From: Brevibacterium sp. p3-SID960
GTDB lineage: Bacteria > Actinomycetota > Actinomycetes > Actinomycetales > Brevibacteriaceae
Assembly: GCF_025144725.1 (NCBI RefSeq)
Contig: NZ_JALXKS010000009.1
Span: forward strand, 19,459-83,458
Direction of reading: 5' to 3'
DNA: 64,000 bases
Below, in pieces: positions 9,738 through 18,969 of the stretch. The notes beneath the pieces were generated by a model. It saw only the letters and a program-made list of their open reading frames with translations. It did no database searches and had not been told where the DNA came from. Made by a program: the position numbers and the translations under genes. How positions within the stretch are numbered: position 1 is the first letter of the stretch; each line of letters begins with the position of its first letter.

Positions 9738-10504
9738 TCGAGCAGCTGTCGCTTGTCACCAGCTTCACCATCACCGTGGGTATCGCCCTGCTCACCAGCC
9801 TTCTCATCTGGCTGCGGTTCCCCTGGATCATCAACGACGAGGCAGGCATCCGGCTGCTGCGCGGGGTCAACAGCATCAACCGGCCCGGCGGGCTCGTCAC
9901 CTTCGTGCTCTCCAGCGTCGGCCTCGTCATCTCCTGGCTGGCTGCCTTCATCGTGCCTGGAGCGCTCTCACGCACCCTGGCCGATGTGCCGCTCATGATC
10001 GCCTTCGCGATGGTCGCCGGTGCCACCGGCTGGCTGTTCTGGATCGATATCTCCCTCCACCGGTTGCCCAACCGGATCGTCATGCCGATCACCGTGCTGT
10101 CCCTGGCGCTGTTCCTCATCTCGCTCATCATGGGAGTCGGGCAGGCTGATCGCAGCGACGACCACCTGTGGGCCGGTGCCGGCACTCCAGCGCTCAACGG
10201 GCTCATCGGCGCTCTCGGCATGCTCATCTTCTTCGTCATCCTCAACGTCGCCGGCGCCCTCATGCGGCGTTCGACGATGGGCATGGGCGACGTCAAGCTC
10301 TCGGTCAGCGTCGGCCTGCTCACCACCGCCCTGAGTCCAACTGGCCCGATCCTGGCGCTGCTGCTCATCAACGGCATCGCCGTCATCCACATGCTCATCC
10401 TGCTCGCCACCAAGCGCCGGCAGTGGGCATCGAAGATCGCCTTCGGTCCCTACATGCTGATCGGAACGTGGACGACTGTCCTGGTCGGCGCGGCCTTTTT
10501 GTAG
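9734..10504 (+). CDS. A24-family prepilin peptidase
   Basis: The 256-aa polytopic membrane protein has the two catalytic aspartates of type IV prepilin peptidases: Asp105 in WIDISLHRLPNRIV and Asp186 in GMGDVKLS. The cysteine-rich N-methyltransferase domain of PilD is absent, as in TadV-type or FppA-type enzymes. No pilin or secretion ATPase genes are nearby. Its place between aroE and aroC is conserved in several actinobacteria, so it may serve a pilus locus elsewhere. The stop codon TAG (10502-10504) forms the first half of the aroC -10 box. Confidence 0.85.
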   Translation: MIEQLSLVTSFTITVGIALLTSLLIWLRFPWIINDEAGIRLLRGVNSINRPGGLVTFVLSSVGLVISWLAAFIVPGALSRTLADVPLMIAFAMVAGATGWLFWIDISLHRLPNRIVMPITVLSLALFLISLIMGVGQADRSDDHLWAGAGTPALNGLIGALGMLIFFVILNVAGALMRRSTMGMGDVKLSVSVGLLTTALSPTGPILALLLINGIAVIHMLILLATKRRQWASKIAFGPYMLIGTWTTVLVGAAFL

Positions 10505-10507
10505 GAT
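10502..10507 (+). promoter_or_regulatory. Predicted leaderless -10 box of aroC
   Basis: TAGGAT is followed by 7 nt and the aroC ATG. The expected transcription start coincides with the start codon. The TAG is also the stop codon of the prepilin peptidase gene. No ribosome binding site is visible. Confidence 0.6.
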
Positions 10508-10514
10508 TGGTTGA

Positions 10515-11708
10515 ATGTTGAGATGGCTGACTGCAGGCGAGTCACACGGTGAGGCGCTCGTCGGGATCCTGGAGGGGATCCCGGCCCATGTTCCCGTCAC
10601 TCGCGACGATATTTCCCAGGCACTGGCGCGCCGCCGGCTCGGCTACGGCCGCGGTGCCCGCATGAAGTTCGAAGCCGATGAGGTGCGCATCCTCGGCGGT
10701 GTCCGCCACGGTTCCACGCTGGGCTCGCCGATCGCCATCGAAGTCGGCAACACCGAATGGCCCAAGTGGGAAACCGTCATGAGCGCCGACCCGGTCGACC
10801 CCGAGGTGCTCGCCGACCAGGCCCGCAACGCCCCGCTCTCACGCCCCCGCCCCGGTCACGCCGACCTGGTGGGCATGCAGAAGTACGGCTTCGACGAGGC
10901 CCGCCCGATCCTCGAACGCGCCTCCGCACGCGAGACCGCGATGCGCGTGGCCCTCGGCGCGGTCGCTGCCCGCATGCTCGCCGAACTCGGCATCACCGTG
11001 CTCTCACACACCGTGGCCATCGGCCCGGTCACCGGCACAGGCAAGGAAGCCCAGCCGACCATCGACGACGTCGACGCTCTCGACGCCGACCCGCTGCGCT
11101 GCTTCGACGCTGAGCTCTCCGCCCGCATGGTCGCCGAGGTCGAGGACGCCAAGAAGTCCGGTGACACCCTCGGCGGGGTCGTCGAGGTCATCGTCGACGG
11201 CGTGCCCCCGGGGCTCGGCTCCCACGTCCACTGGGACCGCAGGCTCGACTCCCGGTTGGCCGGAGCCCTCATGGGCATCCAGGCGATCAAGGGCGTCGAA
11301 GTCGGCGACGGATTCCGCACCGCCGCCCGGCGCGGCTCGGCAGCGCATGATGAGATCGAGGTCACCGAGGGCCGCATCACCCGCCGCAGCAACCGCGCCG
11401 GCGGCACGGAAGGCGGCATGTCGACTGGTGAGAGCCTGCGTGTGCGTGCGGCGATGAAGCCCATCGCCACCGTCCCGCGGGCACTGGACACCATCGATGT
11501 CACCACGGGTGAGGCCGCCCGCGCCCACCACCAGCGCTCTGACGTCTGCGCCGTGCCGGCCGCCGGTGTCGTCGCCGAGGCGATGGTCGCCCTCGTCGTG
11601 GCCGAGGCCGTCTGCGAGAAGTTCGGCGGGGACTCCCTGGCCGAGGTCAAGCGCAACCTCGACTCCTACCTCGCCGCGATTCCGGATACGCTGCGCTCAC
11701 ACTCGTGA
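10515..11708 (+). CDS. aroC: Chorismate synthase
   Basis: The 397-aa enzyme converts EPSP to chorismate using reduced FMN. The N-terminal [16 protein letters not shown], the PRPGHADL segment and the [15 protein letters not shown] segment are family signatures. The start is ATG 10515, with a -10-like TAGGAT 7 nt upstream instead of a ribosome binding site. Its stop overlaps the aroK start (GTGA). It heads aroC-aroK-aroB. Confidence 0.97.
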   Translation: MLRWLTAGESHGEALVGILEGIPAHVPVTRDDISQALARRRLGYGRGARMKFEADEVRILGGVRHGSTLGSPIAIEVGNTEWPKWETVMSADPVDPEVLADQARNAPLSRPRPGHADLVGMQKYGFDEARPILERASARETAMRVALGAVAARMLAELGITVLSHTVAIGPVTGTGKEAQPTIDDVDALDADPLRCFDAELSARMVAEVEDAKKSGDTLGGVVEVIVDGVPPGLGSHVHWDRRLDSRLAGALMGIQAIKGVEVGDGFRTAARRGSAAHDEIEVTEGRITRRSNRAGGTEGGMSTGESLRVRAAMKPIATVPRALDTIDVTTGEAARAHHQRSDVCAVPAAGVVAEAMVALVVAEAVCEKFGGDSLAEVKRNLDSYLAAIPDTLRSHS

Positions 11709-12439
11709 ACGCGCCGGAGCCGCCCGTCCCGCGTCCGGCCCCGCCGCTCGACCCGGTGCCGGCGGCCACGGCCCGGATCGTGCTCATCGGACCGCCCGCG
11801 GCAGGGAAGTCGACGATCGGCCGGCTGCTCGGCGACCGCCTCGGGATCCCGTTCACCGACACAGATGCGATGATCGTCTCCGCTCACGGCCCGATCGCCG
11901 AGATCTTCCGCACCCGCGGGGAAGCCCGCTTCCGGGAGATCGAACGCGAGGTCGTCCGCCGTGCCCTGCGGCGGCTGCTCGACCGGCCCGGCGTCGTCTC
12001 CCTCGGCGGTGGGGCGATTCTCAACTCCGGCACCCGCGCCCAGCTCAAGCACCCGGCGATCAAGGTCATGAGCATCGAGATCGACGAGGAGACCGCCTCC
12101 GCCAGGCTGCACGGCTCCCACCGGCCGCTGCTGGCCGACGAGGACCCGGTCGAACGGTGGAAGGCCCTGGCCGAGGAGCGCCGGCCGCTGTACGAGTCGG
12201 TGACCACCGCGACCGTCTCGGCGTCCAACGACCCGCCGTCGACGGTCGTCAACCGGGTCGTCGACGTGCTCACCGGCCTGCAGCGGGCGGAGAACTACGC
12301 GAAGTTCGCCGCCGAGGACGAGGCCCAGGCAGCACACGCCGATGACCGGTACGCTGAGGACGGCCAGCGCACCGACGCAGACGACCCAGACGCAGACGAC
12401 ACAGACGCAGACGACACAGAAGGAAGTGATGAGGCGTGA
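11705..12439 (+). CDS. aroK: Shikimate kinase with acidic repeat tail
   Basis: This P-loop kinase phosphorylates shikimate. Walker [10 protein letters not shown] is at residues 29-37, the DTDAMI substrate motif follows, then GGGAIL and the lid around HGSHRPLL. The kinase fold ends near residue 185. The remaining roughly 60 residues are an acidic tail with five-residue DADD(P/T) repeats, which the usual 170-200 aa enzyme lacks. The N-terminal 22 residues are proline-rich. GTG start overlapping the aroC stop; stop overlapping aroB (GTGA). Confidence 0.94.
   Translation: MNAPEPPVPRPAPPLDPVPAATARIVLIGPPAAGKSTIGRLLGDRLGIPFTDTDAMIVSAHGPIAEIFRTRGEARFREIEREVVRRALRRLLDRPGVVSLGGGAILNSGTRAQLKHPAIKVMSIEIDEETASARLHGSHRPLLADEDPVERWKALAEERRPLYESVTTATVSASNDPPSTVVNRVVDVLTGLQRAENYAKFAAEDEAQAAHADDRYAEDGQRTDADDPDADDTDADDTEGSDEA
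12374..12418 (+). repeat. In-frame 15-bp tandem repeat in aroK
   Basis: Three units of GACGCAGACGAC(C/A)CA occupy 12374-12388, 12389-12403 and 12404-12418. They encode the [10 protein letters not shown] tail of shikimate kinase. A 15-bp unit keeps the frame when the copy number changes. Confidence 0.9.
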
Positions 12440-13539
12440 GCTCCACGCGCATCGACGTGACCGGCGGCGGGAACTACAGCGTCCACGTCGGCTCAGGACT
12501 GCTCGGCACTCTGCCCGAGCTGCTCGGCTCACGCGTGAGCAAAGTGCTCGTCATCCATCCGCGGGCGCTGCGCACGACCGGTGAACTCGTCCGCGAGGAC
12601 CTCGGTGCCGCCGGATTCGAGGCGCTGTCGGCTGAGATCCCCGATGCCGAGGAGGCCAAGCACATCCAGGTCGCCGGCTTCTGCTGGCAGGTCCTCGGAC
12701 AGGCCGACTTCACCCGCACGGATGCGGTCGTCGCCGTCGGCGGGGGAGCGGTGACCGACCTCGCCGGTTTCGTCGCTGCCACTTGGCTGCGCGGCATCCG
12801 CTTCGTCACCATCCCCACCACGGTGCTGGGAATGGTCGATGCCGCCATCGGCGGCAAGACCGGTATCAACACCGCCGAGGGCAAGAACCTCGTCGGCGCC
12901 TTCCACGCCCCTGCCGGCGTGCTCGCCGACACCGACACACTGGCTACACTGCCGGAGAACGAACTGTTCACCGGTCTGGCCGAGGCGGTGAAGTGCGGCT
13001 TCATCGCCGACCCCGCGATCCTCGACATCATCGAATCGACGCCCCGGCAGCAGCTGGCAGACCACACCTCGGCTCAGCTGCGCGAGATCATCGAACGCTC
13101 CATCCAGGTCAAGGCCGATGTCGTCTCCGATGACTTCAGGGAATCCGGCCGCCGGGAGTTCCTCAACTACGGCCACACGCTCGGGCATGCGGTCGAGCGC
13201 ACCGAGCGCTACCAGTGGCGGCACGGAGCAGCTGTGGCCGTGGGCATGATGTTCGCCGCCGAGCTCTCGGCGATGACCCGCAACCTCGACACCGCGATCG
13301 TCGACCGGCACCGCAGCGTGCTCGAGCACCTCGGACTCCCGACAGGGTACCGCGGTGACAAGTGGCCGCAGCTGCTGGAGACGATGCGCCGGGACAAGAA
13401 GGCCCGCGGCAGCCTCATGCGCTTCATCGTCCTCGACGACCTGGCCAGCCCCGGCGTCCTCGAGGCCGCCGACACCAGCCTGCTCTACACCGCCTACCAG
13501 GCGATCGGCACCGAATCTCCGATCACCCGGCTGAGCTGA
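12436..13539 (+). CDS. aroB: 3-dehydroquinate synthase
   Basis: This 367-aa NAD- and metal-dependent enzyme of the shikimate pathway closes DAHP to dehydroquinate. It has the GGGAVTDLAGFVAA nucleotide-binding segment, the PTTVLGMVDAAIGGKTGIN core, and metal ligands in the AEAVKCGFI and NYGHTLGHAVE segments. GTG start overlapping the aroK stop. aroQ, which often follows aroB in actinobacteria, is not present here; efp comes next. Confidence 0.96.
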   Translation: MSSTRIDVTGGGNYSVHVGSGLLGTLPELLGSRVSKVLVIHPRALRTTGELVREDLGAAGFEALSAEIPDAEEAKHIQVAGFCWQVLGQADFTRTDAVVAVGGGAVTDLAGFVAATWLRGIRFVTIPTTVLGMVDAAIGGKTGINTAEGKNLVGAFHAPAGVLADTDTLATLPENELFTGLAEAVKCGFIADPAILDIIESTPRQQLADHTSAQLREIIERSIQVKADVVSDDFRESGRREFLNYGHTLGHAVERTERYQWRHGAAVAVGMMFAAELSAMTRNLDTAIVDRHRSVLEHLGLPTGYRGDKWPQLLETMRRDKKARGSLMRFIVLDDLASPGVLEAADTSLLYTAYQAIGTESPITRLS

Positions 13540-13540
13540 C

Positions 13541-13595
13541 CTGACGGGCCGGAGGGCCTTGCTACACTTGACCCCTGGTGCGCCGCGAACGGCGC
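13541..13595 (+). promoter_or_regulatory. Candidate efp promoter and leader hairpin
   Basis: CTGACG (13541-13546) and TACACT (13563-13568) are spaced by 16 bp, right after the aroB stop. The short leader holds a perfect hairpin, GCGCCG-CGAA-CGGCGC (13580-13595), and ends in GAAGGA (13612-13617). Confidence 0.5.
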
Positions 13596-13623
13596 CGCCG
13601 TCATCGACTGCGAAGGATTTCCA

Positions 13624-14187
13624 TTGGCAACGACCAACGACTTGAAGAACGGCATGGTCCTCAAGATCGAGAACCAGCTGTGGCAGGTGCTTGAGTTCCT
13701 CCACGTCAAGCCCGGCAAGGGGCCGGCTTTCGTGCGCACGAAGCTCAAGAACGTCACCTCCGGCAAGATCATCGACAAGACGTTCAACGCCGGCACCAAG
13801 GTCGAGACCGCCAACGTCGACCGCCGTGACATGGAATACCTGTACAACGACGGCACCGACTACGTCTTCATGGATCTCGAGGACTACGACCAGGTCTCCC
13901 TCGCCCCGGAACTCGTCGGTGACTCTGCGAACTTCATGCTCGAGAACCAGAAGGTCCAGGTGGCCTTCCACGACGGCGCAGCCCTCTACATCGAGTTGCC
14001 GCCGAGCGTCGAGCTGGCCATCACCCACACCGAGCCCGGGCTGCAGGGCGACCGCTCCACCGGCGGTTCCAAGCCGGCAACCGTCGAGACCGGATACGAG
14101 ATCCAGGTGCCGCTGTTCCTCGAAGAGGGCACCAAGGTCAAGGTCGACACCCGCTCGGGCGAGTACCTCGGCCGCGTTAAGGAGTGA
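13624..14187 (+). CDS. efp: Translation elongation factor P
   Basis: EF-P (187 aa) binds between the ribosomal P and E sites and relieves stalling at polyproline. The KOW-like N-terminal domain carries the P-site loop KPGKGPAF with Lys32. The palindromic PGKGP loop is the actinobacterial type reported to work without lysine modification. No epmA/epmB or ymfI-like modification gene is seen nearby. The start codon appears to be TTG 13624, 6 nt after GAAGGA; no ATG or GTG fits. It overlaps nusB (GTGA). Confidence 0.96.
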   Translation: MATTNDLKNGMVLKIENQLWQVLEFLHVKPGKGPAFVRTKLKNVTSGKIIDKTFNAGTKVETANVDRRDMEYLYNDGTDYVFMDLEDYDQVSLAPELVGDSANFMLENQKVQVAFHDGAALYIELPPSVELAITHTEPGLQGDRSTGGSKPATVETGYEIQVPLFLEEGTKVKVDTRSGEYLGRVKE

Positions 14188-14732
14188 GCTCCCGGTCCCG
14201 CGCGCGAAAGCGCGCACTCGAACTGATCTTCGAGTCCGAGCAGCGCCGCCTGCCGGAACCCGAGCTCATCCGCATGCGTTCGGGCGATCCGGACTACCCG
14301 ATGAAGCCCTACGCCGTCGAGATCGTCACCGGGGTCGTCGATCACCGTGATGAGATCGACGGGCTCATCGAGGAGTTCGTCACCGACTGGCCGGTCACTC
14401 GCATGCCGGCTGTCGACCGGGCGCTGCTGCGCATGGGCATCTGGGAGATCATGCACAACGACGACATCGACGATCCCGTCGCGATCTCCGAAGCCGTCGC
14501 GCTCAGTCGTGTGTACTCCCGTGACGAATCACCGGCCTTCATCAACGCCGTCCTCGACGCGGTCAGCCGCAAACGGCGGACCGGTGAGACCCAAGCGGCT
14601 GTGCCCGCTCCCAAGGCATCGGGTTCTGACATGCCCGCCGGATCGACGCTGACGCTCGTTGAGGACGCCCCCGGCTCTCAAGGCTCCGAGGGCAAGACGT
14701 CGAAGGCGGACGGAACCGACTCCTCAGCCTGA
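14184..14732 (+). CDS. nusB: Transcription antitermination protein NusB
   Basis: NusB (182 aa) forms the boxA-binding NusB-S10 complex for rRNA antitermination. The all-helical fold is recognisable from [17 protein letters not shown], through the [13 protein letters not shown] segment, to [14 protein letters not shown] and FINAVLDAV. About 45 C-terminal residues are low-complexity and go beyond the usual end. GTG start overlapping the efp stop; the operon ends at the hairpin that follows. Confidence 0.93.
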   Translation: MSSRSRARKRALELIFESEQRRLPEPELIRMRSGDPDYPMKPYAVEIVTGVVDHRDEIDGLIEEFVTDWPVTRMPAVDRALLRMGIWEIMHNDDIDDPVAISEAVALSRVYSRDESPAFINAVLDAVSRKRRTGETQAAVPAPKASGSDMPAGSTLTLVEDAPGSQGSEGKTSKADGTDSSA

Positions 14733-14762
14733 GAGCACGCCGCAGTCATCCCAGCCATCGCG

Positions 14763-14800
14763 AAGCCCCGGCCACCGACATCTCTCGGAGACCGGGGCTT
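14763..14800. terminator. Convergent bidirectional terminator
   Basis: AAGCCCCGG (14763-14771) pairs perfectly with CCGGGGCTT (14792-14800), with A- and T-rich ends on the two sides. It lies between convergent nusB and the hydrolase gene and can serve both. Confidence 0.8.
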
Positions 14801-14821
14801 GAGCATGCGCAGCTGAGCGGC

Positions 14822-15910
14822 TCAGCCTCCCTGACGCACTGAGGCGAGCCAGTCGGTGATCACCTCGGTGGTGTGGATCGGCTTCTCCTGCACCACCCAG
14901 TGACCGGCCTCGATGATGCGCTCCGTCAGCTGCGGGATCGCCTCGCGCATCGGCTCGGCCATCGTCGAGCCGAGAGTGTCGCAGACCTGGTCGTAGCGAG
15001 CGTGGACGAACAGTGCCGGCTGAGTGATCCGCCCGCCGCCGGGCAGGCTCTCGGTGAACGCGGCATTCGCTTCGACGTTGCGGTACCACGCGTTCGGGTA
15101 GGCGAAACCGGTGCGTGAGAGCGAGGCGACGAGCGCGTCGTAGTCCTCGGCACTCAGCACCCGGCCATCGCGCTCCCGGAACGGCACGCCATCAGGGAAC
15201 CAACCGCCTCGGGACCGGATCTTGGCCTGCAGGGCAGGCTTCGACATCTGCTCCGGGTTGCCCCGACGCATGATCGTGGCGATGAAGCCGGGCACGTCGG
15301 CGTCGAACTCCGCCGCGAGCTTCTCCGGCATCTGCTGGTGAGCGACCATGTAGTCCCACTGGCCGTAGGGGAACGTGTCCTCCGGGTACATCGACCGGTT
15401 GACATGTGCGGTCATCGACGCACCTGCCGGCAGGTGCGGCACGCACATCCCGGCCACCGCCCTGCACATCTCCGGGTGTGCGGCAGCGAACGACCAGGCG
15501 ACCGGGGCGCCGTAGTCGTGACCGACGACGATCGCCTCAGCGTGCTCGCCGCGCCTGAGCGAGCTGATGAGCCCGCGCACATCGGTCACCGCATTCTCGA
15601 TCGCATACGCCGAGGTCTCGGCATAGACCGTCGAAGCGCCGTAGCCACGCATATCCGGGGCGACGGCGAAATAGCCCTCGGCGGCGATCATCGGCAGCAG
15701 CGAGGCGAATGAGCGCCCGAGGTCCGGCCAGCCGTGCAGGAACACGATGAGCGGATCGTCGGCGCTGCCGGCGTGGAGATAACCGCAGGTGTGCTCGCCA
15801 TCGGCGGTGGGGTAGGTCGCGGTGGCAAACGACACCTCGGCAGGCAGGCCAGCGGTATGGACGCCGAGGTCGAGGGCGGGCAGCTGTGCGTGTGATGATG
15901 CGGAACTCAC
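14822..15910 (-). CDS. Alpha/beta hydrolase, epoxide-hydrolase-like
   Basis: The 362-aa protein has the epoxide hydrolase order of motifs. The oxyanion segment HGWP is at residues 59-62, DMRGYGAS at 86-93, and the nucleophile Asp132 is in GHDYGAP. A catalytic His lies in EAGHWVVQEKP near the C-terminus. An Asp nucleophile points to epoxide hydrolase or haloalkane dehalogenase chemistry rather than an esterase; the substrate is unknown. GTG 15910 is chosen because GAGGAG lies 6 nt upstream; a longer frame to 15976 lacks a binding site. It stands alone, divergent from pyrR. Confidence 0.85.
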   Translation of the reverse strand: MSSASSHAQLPALDLGVHTAGLPAEVSFATATYPTADGEHTCGYLHAGSADDPLIVFLHGWPDLGRSFASLLPMIAAEGYFAVAPDMRGYGASTVYAETSAYAIENAVTDVRGLISSLRRGEHAEAIVVGHDYGAPVAWSFAAAHPEMCRAVAGMCVPHLPAGASMTAHVNRSMYPEDTFPYGQWDYMVAHQQMPEKLAAEFDADVPGFIATIMRRGNPEQMSKPALQAKIRSRGGWFPDGVPFRERDGRVLSAEDYDALVASLSRTGFAYPNAWYRNVEANAAFTESLPGGGRITQPALFVHARYDQVCDTLGSTMAEPMREAIPQLTERIIEAGHWVVQEKPIHTTEVITDWLASVRQGG

Positions 15911-16050
15911 GCGGTTCTCCTCACGAAGGGCGTACGCCCGGCGCAGTCGGGCCGGGCTTGGGGCGCTCAAGTGCATCGGGCATTGGTGAGAGTCTAATCA
16001 CAGCCTGCCGGGCACACCACCCAGGGGGCGCCCGGTGTCGGCCGAGGGGG

Positions 16051-16056
16051 TACACT
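16051..16056 (+). promoter_or_regulatory. Candidate -10 of the pyr operon
   Basis: TACACT precedes the PyrR-binding hairpin by 15 nt, placing the likely 5' end just before it. No clear -35 is visible. Confidence 0.4.
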
Positions 16057-16071
16057 CGTGTGCAGACGACA

Positions 16072-16107
16072 CTCCTTTAACCACCGTCCTGTGAGGCGGA
16101 GAAGGGG
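16072..16107 (+). promoter_or_regulatory. PyrR-binding hairpin sequestering the pyrR ribosome binding site
   Basis: CGTCCTGTGAGGCG (16085-16098) fits the PyrR-binding loop consensus ARUCCNGNGAGGYU at 12 of 14 positions, including the UCC and GAGG core. CCG (16084-16086) pairs with CGG (16097-16099) at its base. Below that, CTCCTTT (16072-16078) pairs with GAAGGGG (16101-16107), which contains the pyrR Shine-Dalgarno sequence 8 nt before the ATG. PyrR bound to UMP would stabilise the hairpin and block translation, as described for Mycobacterium smegmatis. Confidence 0.8.
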
Positions 16108-16115
16108 GACCGCAC

Positions 16116-16688
16116 ATGCGTGTTCGCACAGTACTGAACGCCGACGAGATATCCCGCGCCATCACGCGGATCGCCCATGAGATCCTCGAGAGCAACAAAG
16201 GCGCCGGCGACCTCACCATCCTCGGCATTCCCACCCGCGGCGTCCCGCTGGCACAGCGGCTGACCGCCAAGATCGCCGACATCGAACCGGGCGTCGATCC
16301 CGCTCAGATCTGCGGCAGCCTCGACATCACGATGTACCGCGACGACCTGCGCCACGGCAAGCTGCGCGCACCCGAACCCACCCACATCCCGTCCGGCGGC
16401 ATCGACGGGCGCACCGTCGTGCTCGTCGACGACGTGCTGTTCTCCGGGCGCACCATCCGCGCAGCCCTCGACGCGATCGCCGACATCGGACGCCCGGCTG
16501 CCGTGCGGCTGGCCGTGCTCGTCGACCGCGGCCACCGCAGCCTGCCGATCCGCGCCGACCACGTCGGCAAGAACCTCCCGACCGCCGTCGACGAGCGCGT
16601 CTTCGTCGGCCTCGCCGAGATCGACGGTGAGGACACCGTCACGATCTCCTGGCCTGAGACCGCCGGGGCGGAGGGAGACCAGGCATGA
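16116..16688 (+). CDS. pyrR: Bifunctional pyr operon regulator / uracil phosphoribosyltransferase
   Basis: PyrR (190 aa) binds pyr mRNA when UMP is abundant and also has UPRTase activity. The PRPP-binding motif [13 protein letters not shown] is at residues 101-113, and the N-terminal GIPTRG loop is present. It is the first gene of a coupled operon (ATGA overlap with pyrB) and sits directly behind its own presumed binding hairpin, so autoregulation of the whole operon is expected. Confidence 0.96.
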   Translation: MRVRTVLNADEISRAITRIAHEILESNKGAGDLTILGIPTRGVPLAQRLTAKIADIEPGVDPAQICGSLDITMYRDDLRHGKLRAPEPTHIPSGGIDGRTVVLVDDVLFSGRTIRAALDAIADIGRPAAVRLAVLVDRGHRSLPIRADHVGKNLPTAVDERVFVGLAEIDGEDTVTISWPETAGAEGDQA

Positions 16689-17659
16689 AGCACCTCCTGT
16701 CGACCGCAGACCTCAGCCGTGGGGACGCTATCGGCCTCCTCGACGTCGCTGAGGAGATGACCCAGGTCAGCACTCACTCGGTGAAGAAGCTTCCGGTGCT
16801 GCGCGGCCACACCGTCGTCAACCTCTTCTTCGAGGACTCCACCCGCACCCGCATCTCCTTCGAAGCCGCCGCCAAACGGCTCTCAGCCGATGTCATCAAC
16901 TTCTCCGCCAAGGGATCGAGCGTGTCGAAGGGCGAGAGCCTGCAGGACACCGCCCAGACGCTCGGCGCGATGGGCGCAGACGCCGTCGTCGTCCGCCACA
17001 ACGGCTCCGGCACTCCCTACCGGCTGGCCACCACCGGCTGGATCGACGCCGGGGTCGTCAACGCCGGTGACGGCACCCACGAGCACCCCACCCAGGCGCT
17101 GCTCGACTCCTTCACCCTGCGCCGCACACTCACCGGATCGCCGGCCTCGGGCCCGGGAGGCAACGCCCGCGGCACCGACCTGGCCAGCACCACCGTCGCC
17201 GTCGTCGGCGACATCCTCCACTCCCGGGTCGCGCGCTCGAACGTCCACCTGCTCACCACCCTTGGCGCCCGAGTGGTGCTCATCGCCCCGCCGACCCTGC
17301 TGCCGTGGGGTGTGGAGACGTGGCCGGCGGAGGTGTTCTACGACTTCGATGAGGCACTCGACGCCCACGACTTCGATGCGGTCATGATGCTGCGCGTGCA
17401 GTTCGAGCGCATGCACCAGTCGTTCTTCCCCAACACCCGCGAATACAGCCGCCTGTGGGGCATGACCTCCGCCCGCTACAACCGGCTGCCCGAACACACC
17501 GCGATCATGCATCCCGGGCCCATGAACCGCGGCTTCGAGATCTGCGCGCAGGCGGCCGACTCCCCGCGCGCGGTCATCCTCAACCAGGTGGAGAACGGCG
17601 TGGCCGTGCGCATGGCCGTGCTCTACAGTCTGCTCACCGGTAAGGAAGGTGCCCTATGA
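16685..17659 (+). CDS. pyrB: Aspartate carbamoyltransferase catalytic subunit
   Basis: The 324-aa enzyme makes carbamoyl aspartate in pyrimidine synthesis. The carbamoyl-phosphate loop [12 protein letters not shown], the mobile [10 protein letters not shown] segment and the HPTQALLD motif are present. No pyrI regulatory subunit is found, as is usual in Gram-positives. Both ends overlap neighbours by ATGA. Confidence 0.97.
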   Translation: MKHLLSTADLSRGDAIGLLDVAEEMTQVSTHSVKKLPVLRGHTVVNLFFEDSTRTRISFEAAAKRLSADVINFSAKGSSVSKGESLQDTAQTLGAMGADAVVVRHNGSGTPYRLATTGWIDAGVVNAGDGTHEHPTQALLDSFTLRRTLTGSPASGPGGNARGTDLASTTVAVVGDILHSRVARSNVHLLTTLGARVVLIAPPTLLPWGVETWPAEVFYDFDEALDAHDFDAVMMLRVQFERMHQSFFPNTREYSRLWGMTSARYNRLPEHTAIMHPGPMNRGFEICAQAADSPRAVILNQVENGVAVRMAVLYSLLTGKEGAL

Positions 17660-18969
17660 CTTCGCTGCTCATCCGCGGTGCGAACATCCTCGGCCAGGAG
17701 GTCGGCGACATCGCGATCTCAGACGGCCGCTTCGTCGACGTCACGACCCTCACCAGCCCTGATGAAGTCATCGATGCCACCGGGCTCATCGCCCTGCCCG
17801 GCCTCGTCGACCTGCACGCCCACCTGCGGGAACCCGGCCGCGAAGACGCCGAGACGGTGCTCACCGGCTCCCAGTCAGCCGCCCGCGGCGGCTTCACAGC
17901 CGTGCACGCGATGGCCAACACCGCACCGGTCGCCGACACCGCCGGCGTCGTCGAACAGGTCTACCACCTCGGCCGCGAGGCCGGCTACACCGAAGTCGTG
18001 CCGATCGGCGCGGTCACCGTCGGGCAGAAGGGCACCCAGCTGGCCGAACTCGGTGCGATGGCCCGCTCGGCTGCCGGGGTGACGATCTTCTCCGACGACG
18101 GGCTGTGCGTGTTCGATCCGCTCATCATGCGCCGGGCCCTGGAGTACGTCAAGACCTTCGACGGGGTGATCGCCCAGCACTCCCAGGAGCCCCGGCTGAC
18201 CGAAGGCGCCCAGATGAACGAGGGCGTCGTCTCCGCCGAACTCGGTCTGCCCGGCTGGCCGGCGGTGGCCGAGGAGGCGATCATCGCCCGCGACATCCTG
18301 CTCGCCGAGCACGTCGGCTCCCGGCTGCACATCTGCCACCTGTCGACCAAGGGCGCAGTCGACCTCGTGCGCTGGGGCAAGTCCCGCGGCGTGCAGGTCA
18401 CCGCCGAGGTCACCCCGCACCACCTCATGCTCACCGATGAGCTCGTGCGCAGCTTCGACCCCGTCTACAAAGTCAACCCGCCGCTGCGCACCCAAGCCGA
18501 CGTCGATGCCGTGCGCGCCGGGCTGGCAGATGGCACCATCGACATCGTCGGCACCGACCACGCCCCGCACCCCTCGGAGCACAAGTGCTGCGAATGGACC
18601 GCCGCGGCGATGGGCATGGTCGGCATGGAGACCGCGCTGCCGATCGTCGTCGAGGCGATGACTGACTACGACTTCGGTTGGGCTGATATCGCCCGCGTCA
18701 TGTCGCGCACCCCGGCTGAGATCTCCGGTCTGCGCGAACAGGGCAGCCTGGAGATCGGCACCGGCGCGAACCTCGTGCTCGTCGACCCGGAGGCCAGCGA
18801 GCGGATTACCCCGGGTGCCCACGCGACGATGGGACGCAACAATCCGTTCGCCGGGATCGAGGTGTCATCCCGGATCGTCCACACGATCCTCTACGGCCAC
18901 CGCGTCGTCACCGACTCCCAGCTGTCCGACCCGCACCCGATCACGAGAGGCGGCACATGGATCGCCTGA
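17656..18969 (+). CDS. pyrC: Dihydroorotase, class I
   Basis: This 437-aa zinc amidohydrolase cyclises carbamoyl aspartate. The metal-binding [10 protein letters not shown] motif lies near residue 54, then the NTAPVAD substrate loop, the HSQEP and HICHLS histidines, and GTDHAPH near the active-site end. It starts in the pyrB stop (ATGA) and overlaps the next gene by 13 nt. Confidence 0.96.
   Translation: MTSLLIRGANILGQEVGDIAISDGRFVDVTTLTSPDEVIDATGLIALPGLVDLHAHLREPGREDAETVLTGSQSAARGGFTAVHAMANTAPVADTAGVVEQVYHLGREAGYTEVVPIGAVTVGQKGTQLAELGAMARSAAGVTIFSDDGLCVFDPLIMRRALEYVKTFDGVIAQHSQEPRLTEGAQMNEGVVSAELGLPGWPAVAEEAIIARDILLAEHVGSRLHICHLSTKGAVDLVRWGKSRGVQVTAEVTPHHLMLTDELVRSFDPVYKVNPPLRTQADVDAVRAGLADGTIDIVGTDHAPHPSEHKCCEWTAAAMGMVGMETALPIVVEAMTDYDFGWADIARVMSRTPAEISGLREQGSLEIGTGANLVLVDPEASERITPGAHATMGRNNPFAGIEVSSRIVHTILYGHRVVTDSQLSDPHPITRGGTWIA

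Noticed and set aside
9734-10504. A type IV or Tad pilus locus
   Set aside because: Only the peptidase is present; flanking genes are shikimate pathway enzymes, and no pilins, ATPase or secretin are seen.
14822-15910. Haloalkane dehalogenase instead of epoxide hydrolase
   Set aside because: The two share fold and Asp nucleophile and cannot be separated firmly; HGWPD and the overall length fit epoxide hydrolases better, so only the broad call is kept.
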